Positions 1-6,657 of a DNA stretch of 64,000 nt are shown one piece after another. The notes under the pieces are model-generated. The model did no database searches and was not told where the DNA came from. It was given only the letters and a program-made list of their open reading frames with translations. Both the position numbers and the translations under genes were made by a program. Source of the DNA: Paludibacteraceae bacterium (GTDB taxonomy: Bacteria; Bacteroidota; Bacteroidia; Bacteroidales; Paludibacteraceae); the NCBI GenBank assembly GCA_017962085.1, contig JAGCWA010000049.1, positions 1-64,000 on the forward strand, given 5' to 3'. The first letter of the stretch is position 1. The number at the start of each line of letters is the position of its first letter.

Positions 1-2
1 CT

Positions 3-680
3 ATGAGAATCGATATCTTATCGGCCGTGCCGGAGTTGCTGGATAGTCCGCTGAACCATTCCATCCTGAAGAGAGCGCAGGCGAAGGGCTTGGCGGAGAT
101 CGTCGTGCATAACATCCGTGACTATACGCTCGACAAGCATAGGAAAATCGATGATTACGCCTTCGGGTTCAGTTCGGGCATGGTGATGCAGATCGAACCG
201 ATCGACCGTCTGATTACCCACCTGAAGGAGCAACGAGACTATGACGAGGTGATCTACACTTCGCCTGACGGGGAGATGTTCGACCAGAAGATGGCCAACA
301 CCATGTCGCTCCTCAACAATGTCATTATCCTTTGTGGCCACTACAAGGGCATCGACCACCGTATCCGTGAACATCTGATCACGAAGGAGGTCTCCGTGGG
401 CGATTATGTGCTGACGGGCGGCGAATTGGCGGCCTGCATCATGACGGACGCTATCGTGCGGTTGATTCCGGGTGCGATGAGCGACGAGCAATCCGCCCTG
501 TCGGATTGTTTCCAGGACGATCTTTTGGCTCCACCGGTCTATTCCCGTCCAGCGGAATACAAGGGTTGGAAAGTGCCTGATATCCTTCTTTCCGGCAACG
601 AGGCGAAGATCAAGGAGTGGGAGTACGAGCAGGCAGTGGAACGAACCAAACTGCTGCGACCTGATTTGTTGAAGAAATGA
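3..680 (+). CDS. trmD: tRNA (guanine-N1-)-methyltransferase TrmD
   Basis: TrmD transfers a methyl group from S-adenosylmethionine to N1 of G37 in tRNAs, which prevents +1 frameshifting. The 225-residue length is normal for this SPOUT (trefoil-knot) family. Visible family motifs are SGMVM (residues 58-62), the LCGHYKG segment near residue 111 and the knot motif [10 protein letters not shown] near residues 132-141, followed by the VRLIPG and [18 protein letters not shown] segments. The gene begins at the very left edge, so its promoter and any upstream operon partner lie outside the window. The first ATG gives the normal N-terminus, so the gene is probably complete. Confidence 0.96.
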   Translation: MRIDILSAVPELLDSPLNHSILKRAQAKGLAEIVVHNIRDYTLDKHRKIDDYAFGFSSGMVMQIEPIDRLITHLKEQRDYDEVIYTSPDGEMFDQKMANTMSLLNNVIILCGHYKGIDHRIREHLITKEVSVGDYVLTGGELAACIMTDAIVRLIPGAMSDEQSALSDCFQDDLLAPPVYSRPAEYKGWKVPDILLSGNEAKIKEWEYEQAVERTKLLRPDLLKK

Positions 681-801
681 TTTGGAAAGATCTGCACGTA
701 TGTTATAACTGACTATTTAAGGAAGAATTGTCTATACCCACCACCACATTCCCTGTCGCAATCATTTTTTTTGAAATATGTTGTGTTGCGAACATTTTAT
801 A

Positions 802-809
802 TATATTTG
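802..809 (+). promoter_or_regulatory. Candidate -7 element (TATATTTG) for the nitroreductase gene
   Basis: TATATTTG matches the Bacteroidetes -7 consensus TAnnTTTG. A TTG at 781-783 lies 18 bp upstream, close to the usual -33 spacing. A start near 816 would precede the ATG at 838 but follow the ATG at 778, which argues for the later start codon. The region is AT-rich, so a chance match is possible. Confidence 0.4.
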
Positions 810-837
810 TGAAAATATTAATAAAAAAGATTATAAC

Positions 838-1467
838 ATGAAACAGTTGATTTTCTTGTGTGCCACAATGGCGCTATTCCTATTGGGTGGATGTTCTTCA
901 GAAAAGGGTCAAACCGTAAACGAAACCAAGTCGCCATCCTTCGATGAAGTTCTCCTATCGCGTAGAAGCATACGCAGCTATGACGCGACAAAGAAAATCA
1001 CGGAAGCGGAAGTGCGTGAATTGCTCAAAGCCACTCAAGAGGCTCCTTCTTGGGCCAATCAGCAACCGACGAAGTACTACGTAGCCATCAGCCAAGAGAA
1101 ACTGGAGGCTGTACAAGAATTGGTTGGAGAGAAGAACAAATCCAGAATCGCCAATGCGCCCGTCCTCATCCTTTCCACTTTCGAAAAGGGGAAATCGGGC
1201 TTCTTCCAGGGCAACCAAACCAACGAGATCGGCGATGGATGGGGAGCCTATGACAACGGTCTCAGCAACTGCTACCTCATCCTGAAAGCACGTGCTATGG
1301 GGTTCGACTCGCTCATCATGGGAATGCGTGATTCTGAACAGCTTCGTAAACTATTCGGTGTGCCTGAAAACGAGACCATCATGGCTGTCATCGCCTTGGG
1401 TTACAGAGCGGAGGAGCCTAATTATCCAAACAGAAGAGATTTGGATGAAATCGCTAAATTCTTCTAG
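838..1467 (+). CDS. Nitroreductase-family lipoprotein
   Basis: This protein has the nitroreductase fold, an FMN-dependent NAD(P)H oxidoreductase family acting on nitro compounds or quinones; its substrate cannot be told. The chosen ATG gives a 209-residue protein opening with a lipoprotein signal (lipobox LLGGC, Cys19), so it is probably membrane-anchored on the periplasmic side, which is unusual for a normally cytoplasmic family. The family N-terminus SRRSIRSYD follows shortly after, then APSWANQQP, and a GWGAYDNGLSNCYLILKARAMG segment in the middle. An in-frame ATG 60 bases upstream would bury the signal peptide. A stem-loop follows the gene. Family assignment is firm, function is not. Confidence 0.85.
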   Translation: MKQLIFLCATMALFLLGGCSSEKGQTVNETKSPSFDEVLLSRRSIRSYDATKKITEAEVRELLKATQEAPSWANQQPTKYYVAISQEKLEAVQELVGEKNKSRIANAPVLILSTFEKGKSGFFQGNQTNEIGDGWGAYDNGLSNCYLILKARAMGFDSLIMGMRDSEQLRKLFGVPENETIMAVIALGYRAEEPNYPNRRDLDEIAKFF

Positions 1468-1490
1468 GCATATACCCATACAAAAGTACA

Positions 1491-1523
1491 ACGGCATCGC
1501 TCTCCATTTGAGGGCGATGCCGT
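1491..1523 (+). terminator. Stem-loop terminator after the nitroreductase gene
   Basis: A perfect 10-bp inverted repeat (ACGGCATCGC at 1491-1500, GCGATGCCGT at 1514-1523) encloses a 13-base centre that can extend the stem. Only a short T run (CTCTTT) follows, so termination strength is uncertain. Confidence 0.65.
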
Positions 1524-1648
1524 ACTCTTTAAATAAAAACAAGTAAGGAACGATCTAATTATTTGTGATTTACAACAATTATCGTTTACTTTGAACATTG
1601 TTTTGTCGAGACATAACAATTCAGCAAGTATAAATTCAATACAACAAA

Positions 1649-2323
1649 ATGAGAAGAAAACTAAGTTTTTTAGTGTTGACAGCCACACTCTGTATCATGT
1701 CCTGCAACACAAGCAACGGTAACGACCTTTCCAAGGCAAGTTGCGGTAAAAACAACGTAATTAAAAATAAAGATATGTCTACTATTTATGATTTTAAAGC
1801 GCCCATGAGCAATGGCGAAGAGTTAGATTTTTCACAGTTCAAGGGAAAAGTCCTATTGATCGTCAATACGGCAAGCAAATGCGGCTTCACACCTCAATTC
1901 GCAGGGTTGGAAAAGTTACATGAGCAATATAAAGATAAAGGCCTTGTAGTCATCGGGTTCCCGTGCAACCAGTTCGCTGAGCAAGATCCGGGGTCGGATG
2001 CTGAGATCGCCTCATTCTGCCAGATAAACTATGGCGTGACTTTCCAGATAATGAAGAAATCTGACGTGAATGGACCTGACGCTAATCCTATCTTCACCTA
2101 TCTAAAGAGCAAGGCAGGCTTCGCCGGGTTCAACAAAGACCACAAATTGGGGAAGATAATGGTCGAAATGCAGACTAAGAACGACCCTAATTACGCCGAG
2201 AATCCTGACATCAAGTGGAATTTCACCAAATTCTTGATTTCAAAAGATGGCAGTCAGATTATACGTTTCGAGCCCACGACAGAGCCGGAAGAACTTGCCG
2301 AAGTGATTGAAAAATTATTGTAA
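1649..2323 (+). CDS. Glutathione peroxidase-family lipoprotein
   Basis: Members of this family reduce hydrogen peroxide and organic peroxides using a catalytic cysteine; bacterial forms usually draw electrons from thioredoxin. The peroxidatic Cys is Cys78 in NTASKCGFT, followed by FPCNQFAEQDPGS, which supplies the conserved Gln, and the late WNFTKF motif with the conserved Trp and Asn. The first 19 residues look like a lipoprotein signal (IMSC, Cys19), implying an envelope location. An internal ATG at 1775 would give a cytoplasmic protein of the usual ~180 residues and cannot be excluded. The small membrane protein gene follows after 15 bp, probably on the same transcript. Confidence 0.92.
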   Translation: MRRKLSFLVLTATLCIMSCNTSNGNDLSKASCGKNNVIKNKDMSTIYDFKAPMSNGEELDFSQFKGKVLLIVNTASKCGFTPQFAGLEKLHEQYKDKGLVVIGFPCNQFAEQDPGSDAEIASFCQINYGVTFQIMKKSDVNGPDANPIFTYLKSKAGFAGFNKDHKLGKIMVEMQTKNDPNYAENPDIKWNFTKFLISKDGSQIIRFEPTTEPEELAEVIEKLL

Positions 2324-2338
2324 TCTAAACACGTAACG

Positions 2339-2629
2339 ATGCTTTATGTAATCGCCATTGTTAACCTAGTGCTTGGCATATGTACCTTTGGCTATCTTTT
2401 TGTTGAGCCAAGCCCTGAGGTCAAATACCTTTTTGCGGCCATGCTAGGTTCAATTGTTTTAAACATCTTGTTAGTTGTCCTAATTCGTAAAAATGGTAAA
2501 AACTATTCGTATAGAGCAAAATTATTCTCTTCACTCCTTTTGTCGCTTGGCGATTTCGAGTTGTGGTTCCCAATTCTCGCCACACCGCAATTATGGATTT
2601 GTTATGGCATTAAACCATGTTTTTTCTGA
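2339..2629 (+). CDS. Small membrane protein, copy 1 (frameshifted C-terminus)
   Basis: This 96-residue protein has about three hydrophobic segments and no family I recognise. It is a clear paralogue of the protein encoded at 5971-6243: both begin MLYVIAIVNL and share TFGYLF, YAAMLGSI-like and LGDF/PILA segments, and the DNA is similar too. Near the end this copy lacks one base relative to the other: restoring one base after TGGA would give a tail W-x-L-L-W-H and a stop (ATTAA), matching WRLLWQ-stop in copy 2. The present tail ICYGIKPCFF is therefore probably a frameshift extension. It follows the peroxidase gene by 15 bp. Function unknown. Confidence 0.7.
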   Translation: MLYVIAIVNLVLGICTFGYLFVEPSPEVKYLFAAMLGSIVLNILLVVLIRKNGKNYSYRAKLFSSLLLSLGDFELWFPILATPQLWICYGIKPCFF

Positions 2630-2679
2630 TGAATCCTGAACATTGTTGCATATCGCAACCATCCTCAATATAGCTGAAA

Positions 2680-3189
2680 ATGCCCTACACCTCCCTCTAT
2701 ATCACCCCTCCATCCTTCGACAACCTCCTGCTTGCCTCCGACGGTGACCTCCTCACGGGGCTCCATTTCATCGGTTCACAGAAAGAAGGGGAAGAGAGGC
2801 AGGAGGGAGAGGTGGCCGACTTGCCTATCTTTCAGGAGACACGACGTTGGCTCGACGACTATTTTTCAGGTCATCAGCCTGATTTCACGCCACGGTACAA
2901 ACTGGAGAAGGCAACTCCTTTCCGCCAAGAAGTGTCAGAGATCATGTGCGCCATTCCTTTCGGTGGGACGATGACCTACGGCGAGATAGCCACGCAGATA
3001 GCACAGGGGCATGGGTTGGAGAAGATGTCGGCGCAGGCGGTGGGCGGTGCGGTAGGGTGGAACCCCATCTGCCTAATCATCCCCTGCCACCGTGTGATGG
3101 GTGCCGGGGGACAACTCATGGGCTACGGAGGCGGAATCAATAATAAGATAGCTTTGCTTAGGTTGGAAGGTACCCTATCCGTTGAATGA
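2680..3189 (+). CDS. ogt: Methylated-DNA--[protein]-cysteine S-methyltransferase
   Basis: This suicide repair protein takes the alkyl group from O6-alkylguanine (and O4-alkylthymine) onto its own cysteine. The active-site motif is IPCHRV with Cys136, followed by the family GYGGG and a leucine-rich end. The helix-turn-helix that grips the DNA minor groove is seen around MTYGEIATQI and AQAVGGAVGWNP. The 169-residue length is normal for the Ogt/MGMT family without an Ada regulatory domain. The gene stands alone in its immediate surroundings, and no regulator is apparent. Confidence 0.95.
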   Translation: MPYTSLYITPPSFDNLLLASDGDLLTGLHFIGSQKEGEERQEGEVADLPIFQETRRWLDDYFSGHQPDFTPRYKLEKATPFRQEVSEIMCAIPFGGTMTYGEIATQIAQGHGLEKMSAQAVGGAVGWNPICLIIPCHRVMGAGGQLMGYGGGINNKIALLRLEGTLSVE

Positions 3190-3230
3190 AGCCGTTTAAG
3201 TGTATTGTTGAATTAAAGTAACTAGACGTT

Positions 3231-3866
3231 ATGATCGAAATATTATTCATCTTCATCATAATTGTTTTAAGTGTGGTTCTAACCTTTGTATGGTCGAAGC
3301 ACAAACACTCTGAACATACATTACGTAATTGTGCCATCTCATTTGCCATCACATTAGTCCTTGTTATCAATTTCCTGCTTGTTTTCGTGATTTTCACGAT
3401 CAGTATTGAGGATGCGAGTTATGACATAGATGGCGTCCGTTATGATGGATGGGAGACATGGGATGTGACAACTCCCTATGGGGATTTCCATAAATGTGAC
3501 CAACAATGCTCGTTGTCTGATATTGGGTACATCGACTCAGTTGCCGAATACGATCGGTACATTGTTGTGGTAGTATACGATAAGCCCAAGGTTTATGTCA
3601 GCATCGACGAACAACGCAACATCAACAAGGCCACGTCCCTCTCAGAATTGCCTGTGACAGTCTCCCGGGATGATTTCAGAAATGCTTCATATTACATTGA
3701 AAAGTTAAGTGAACCGGCATACCAAAAGAGTCTGAAACGGAACGAAGAGAAGCCCTCTTCCCTTAAAATTGGATTACTCTCCCTACTAATAGCCTCGTTA
3801 ATCACTATATTGGAATGTTATTTTATCAAACTCGTCAGGCACATATTGTCCCTCATCATATCCTGA
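3231..3866 (+). CDS. Hypothetical membrane protein
   Basis: No family is recognised in this 211-residue protein. It has two hydrophobic helices at the N-terminus (about residues 3-20 and 33-56), an extramembrane middle of about 115 residues, and one C-terminal helix (about 181-205). The middle is rich in Asp and Tyr and contains two close cysteines (CDQQC). Its last 11 bases overlap the end of the convergent DUF3307 gene. It begins 41 bp after ogt, so shared transcription is possible. Its frame is open throughout and the membrane topology is coherent, which supports a real gene. Confidence 0.7.
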   Translation: MIEILFIFIIIVLSVVLTFVWSKHKHSEHTLRNCAISFAITLVLVINFLLVFVIFTISIEDASYDIDGVRYDGWETWDVTTPYGDFHKCDQQCSLSDIGYIDSVAEYDRYIVVVVYDKPKVYVSIDEQRNINKATSLSELPVTVSRDDFRNASYYIEKLSEPAYQKSLKRNEEKPSSLKIGLLSLLIASLITILECYFIKLVRHILSLIIS

Positions 3867-4635
3867 ATAGATGTTTTATGCTAAGTCCCAGGAATATGGC
3901 GATGGCGTAGCTAAGCAATGTGCCTATCAACACATACTCCGATTTAGCTGTTTTGCTCTCCGAATATCTAAGGATGGACTTCGCCGCCATGATGAATCCG
4001 ACCACTTCATAATCACCTGTCAGGACGAATGTCAGGGTCATCAGACGTTCTGTGTTTCCGATGATCTTTCCCGCATTAGGCAATTCATCAGACTCCAATG
4101 AATCTTCGGTTCCCTTCGACGGCTCCTCCGTCGGCACGTTCACCTTCGCATACGACAACACTTTCTTGATGATGATATTGGCAGGCTTTAGGCACCAGAG
4201 TATGCCGATGAATATCGCGATGGTGGAATCCTGGTAAAGCACGCTTAATCCGTGCTGATCCATCGTGTTCATGAGCCCCACGGCCCATTGGCATGGCTCC
4301 ATCCTTTCGAAACTGAGGATACATGCCGCTGCGACAATCACAACGTGTAGTATTTGGTCAAGGAAAAACAGATGGATCCGCTCTTTGCGGAGCGCGTTTT
4401 TAAGACCATCGATGACATAATGCGTGCCCGCTACGATGAATGCCGGGAACCAAAATCCCCAAGGGGAGGCGAGGAGCAGCGACAAGAGTAGGGTGATGAT
4501 GACATGAGCGAACAGATGGGGAGAAAGAAAACTTCTAAAACCGTCCCTTTTCTTCCCCTGACACATAGCGTCGTTCTGAAAGAAAAAATCCGACAAAGTG
4601 TGTGCAACCAATTGAAGTAGAAATAGTTTAATCAT
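3856..4635 (-). CDS. DUF3307 family membrane protein
   Basis: The N-terminus (LLQLVAHTLSDFFFQ) and the following His-rich membrane segments (SPHLFAHVIITLLL, then GTHYVIDGLKNAL) are characteristic of the DUF3307 family, integral membrane proteins of unknown activity. Conserved His and Asp residues inside the hydrophobic segments suggest a metal or catalytic site in the membrane, but that is inference. The protein is 259 residues with about six hydrophobic segments and a polar Glu/Ser-rich loop around residues 165-190. It starts 3 bp after the SatD-family gene, so the two are almost certainly co-transcribed; this pairing is known from other bacteria. Confidence 0.85.
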   Translation of the reverse strand: MIKLFLLQLVAHTLSDFFFQNDAMCQGKKRDGFRSFLSPHLFAHVIITLLLSLLLASPWGFWFPAFIVAGTHYVIDGLKNALRKERIHLFFLDQILHVVIVAAACILSFERMEPCQWAVGLMNTMDQHGLSVLYQDSTIAIFIGILWCLKPANIIIKKVLSYAKVNVPTEEPSKGTEDSLESDELPNAGKIIGNTERLMTLTFVLTGDYEVVGFIMAAKSILRYSESKTAKSEYVLIGTLLSYAIAIFLGLSIKHLFRI

Positions 4636-4638
4636 TTT

Positions 4639-5388
4639 TTAAAATTTAATATGTTCGTAATGTTTTAATACCTGTTCAATGGCTTTCCATCCGAATTGAG
4701 TGGAGTGCTGATTCACAGCGGATTGGCTTATGCCGAGCAGTTTCGATATCTCCTCCTCCGTTTTTCCTGTGAGCCGATGGAAGATGACTTCGCATTGGCG
4801 GGCGGTGGCTCTCTTGAATAAGACGTCTATCAATCCCAGATAGGCGTTTATGCGGTCGTTGAGCTCCTCATCCTCCGCATGGAAGAATAAGGTGCTCTTG
4901 ATCGTTATTTTCTTCCTGTTGGATGTCTTTTGTTGCTCGATGGCCCTGCCGGAAGCATAGATGGCCTCTCCGTCCATCACGTTACACGACTCTTCGGCTA
5001 TTCTCATGGATCCTACGGCAATCGCTATCCTGACGCCAAAGGTGGTGAATAGATTCAGCCGTTTTTTCCTGCTCTTGCTCTTATCGTCCGTTCCCGAATT
5101 CCCTGCCACTTCCGTCGAAGGAGCGTCTAAATCCACGTACAAAGGTGTCTTTTTTATGAAAGACTTGAGGAGTAGGGCGACACGTAGCGAATTCTTAGGA
5201 TCCTTGAGGTAGCATTCGATGTTATCGCCTTTGCTCACTCTTCCCCACGAAATGAATCCCTGCGCCGACAACTGATGTATCAGCTCGTTGATGTTTTGCT
5301 GTACTTCCATGAGCTGTTTCAGCTCCATAGCGGTCGAAGATACTATGTCTGCGGATATTGTGGCCTGCATTTTTTCTTTTAGTTTCAT
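4639..5388 (-). CDS. SatD-family protein with C-terminal helix-turn-helix
   Basis: The N-terminus (TISADIVSSTAM) and SKGDNIE region match the SatD family, which is named after the acid-tolerance locus of Streptococcus mutans and has no established biochemical role. The opening resembles the first strand of nucleotide-cyclase-like folds, though no cyclase activity is implied. The last ~60 residues carry a clear helix-turn-helix (EEISKLLGISQSAVNQH), so DNA binding is likely. I chose the ATG at 5388 over an upstream TTG; an ATG at 5370 is a serious alternative because a -7-like CAAATATA (reverse TATATTTG) sits at 5392-5399. A 29-bp-period array of palindromes begins about 95 bp upstream and is a candidate operator. 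Confidence 0.8.
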   Translation of the reverse strand: MKLKEKMQATISADIVSSTAMELKQLMEVQQNINELIHQLSAQGFISWGRVSKGDNIECYLKDPKNSLRVALLLKSFIKKTPLYVDLDAPSTEVAGNSGTDDKSKSRKKRLNLFTTFGVRIAIAVGSMRIAEESCNVMDGEAIYASGRAIEQQKTSNRKKITIKSTLFFHAEDEELNDRINAYLGLIDVLFKRATARQCEVIFHRLTGKTEEEISKLLGISQSAVNQHSTQFGWKAIEQVLKHYEHIKF

Positions 5389-5970
5389 ATGCAAATATAT
5401 AATTTATATTTTGTTTTTGACGTGTATCGCCCTGAAAATAATAGCATTGTTGCACCTCTCTTTTTATTTGATGCCTCTAACCCTTTAGTTGTCATGTATA
5501 AGCTATTTGTCTTATAAATGTAGTTTATAAGTATATAACCTTATAGATGTAATTTATAAGTCTTTTTGCTTATAAAAGTATTTTATAAGTGATTCGGCTT
5601 ATAAATTAAGTTTATAAGTATTTTAGCTTATAAATAGTAAATATAAGTCATTTTGCTTATAAAATTTATTTATAAGTGTAATGACTAATAAATATAGTTT
5701 ATAAGTTTTTCTGCTAATATTAGGCGATGAAGTGTCTCATCCCCTAAAAATGTTTGCCATTTCATTGCTTGAACAAGCCAATATCGTTTACTCGTTTTCC
5801 TGCGAATTATTTGCAAATTCCATGAACTTTTCTAAAATTTGTAATGAGGTCGAGCATATCTAAGACAATGGTGCTTGATTTATTGTCTATTGCTAAAATA
5901 TTAAAAATGAGTGAATTGTGCAATATTTTTTATTTAATATTATTTGTTTAATTCAACCAACGGGTTCGTT
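5389..5970. other. Intergenic region containing the palindrome array
   Basis: This 582-bp stretch separates satD (reading left) from the second small membrane protein gene (reading right). Its main content is the palindrome array at 5482-5723. The rest (5724-5970) is AT-rich with no convincing open frame, RNA gene or terminator that I can see. It should hold the promoters of both flanking genes. Confidence 0.7.
5482..5723. repeat. 29-bp-period array of AT-rich palindromes
   Basis: Seven clear 21-bp units start at 5511, 5540, 5569, 5598, 5627, 5656 and 5685, exactly 29 bp apart, with 8-bp spacers of different sequence. The unit is CTTATAAA-N5-TTTATAAG, an inverted repeat with 8-bp arms; the unit at 5569 has 9-bp arms. 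The right arm is the better conserved half. A degenerate unit precedes (ending GTATAAG at 5502, again followed by an 8-bp spacer) and another follows (CTAATATTAG from 5714). The spacers are far too short for CRISPR. It lies upstream of satD and could be an operator array, a set of hairpins or another protein-binding platform. Confidence 0.9.
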
Positions 5971-6243
5971 ATGCTATATGTAATCGCAATTGTAAACCTA
6001 CTGCTTGGTGAGTTTACTTTTGGCTATCTTTTTTTTGAACCAAAACCTGAGGTCAGCTACCTTTATGCGGCCATGCTAGGTTCTATTGGTTTAAACATTC
6101 TGCTATTTTTCCTGATTCGGAAAGGATGGGAAAACTATTCGTCTCATAAAAAAATCTTTTCTATAATTATCTGGTTGCTCGGTGATTTTTTGTGGTACCC
6201 CATTCTCGCATCACCGTACATATGGAGATTGTTGTGGCAATAA
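5971..6243 (+). CDS. Small membrane protein, copy 2
   Basis: This is the intact-looking paralogue of the protein at 2339-2629. It has 90 residues with three hydrophobic segments and the same opening MLYVIAIVNL. The ATG at 5971 is preferred over an in-frame TTG at 5944 because it matches the start of copy 1. It ends WRLLWQ-stop, where copy 1 is frameshifted. No family is recognised. The two copies lie 3.4 kb apart in the same orientation and bracket ogt, the hypothetical membrane protein and the DUF3307/satD pair. Confidence 0.65.
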   Translation: MLYVIAIVNLLLGEFTFGYLFFEPKPEVSYLYAAMLGSIGLNILLFFLIRKGWENYSSHKKIFSIIIWLLGDFLWYPILASPYIWRLLWQ

Positions 6244-6657
6244 AACGTGTTTTCGTTTGAAAATGAACAACATAATATAATTTCAAAAAGGGCATACTGT
6301 GCGAAGACGAACGCTGGAATTTGCCGGATGAATGCCAACAGCTGGAATCGAGTCCCGAAGAACACGCATGATGATCGGTTTAAAAAATACATAGGGAAAG
6401 AGTTATGTTTGTTGAAAAAAAACTATCTTTGCAGGGATTGTTAACCACGTTTGTGGAAAAATGAGCGAGCAGACATTAATTCTCCTAGATGGTTTGCGAA
6501 GATCGGGAGAACAGATTGGGAAACACAACCAAGCCTTGCATCTGGAATAAGATGTCTTTTGATTGATGGAATAGAATTTGGGCTGATGAAGTCTGAGGTT
6601 CTGCATCGTTACCATTGTACATTATTGATAGACACTGTATTATATAATTTGTAGGCA
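6244..6657. other. Intergenic leader of the glycosidase cassette
   Basis: About 414 bp with no gene I can support: two short consecutive frames (6247-6444, 6451-6654) encode unremarkable peptides without family features. A TATCTTTG at 6424-6431 is a fair -7 element, which would give a leader of about 220 nt for the hydrolase cassette. No clear -33 partner at the usual distance is present. Confidence 0.5.
6424..6431 (+). promoter_or_regulatory. Candidate -7 element (TATCTTTG) for the hydrolase cassette
   Basis: TATCTTTG fits the Bacteroidetes -7 consensus. A TTTG at 6408-6411 is closer (12 bp spacer) than the usual 19-21 bp, so the promoter assignment rests on the -7 box alone. Confidence 0.35.

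Noticed and set aside
778-837. Upstream ATG for the nitroreductase
   Set aside because: It would place 20 polar and aromatic residues in front of a clear lipoprotein signal, and a -7 element lies inside this stretch.
5511-5705. Possible CRISPR array
   Set aside because: Repeats are regular, but spacers are only 8 bp, the repeats are palindromic and imperfect, and no cas genes are nearby.
6247-6654. Two short consecutive open frames before the beta-helix gene
   Set aside because: The peptides have no family features, no hydrophobic pattern and odd composition, and the second ends just before the real gene. Treated as chance.
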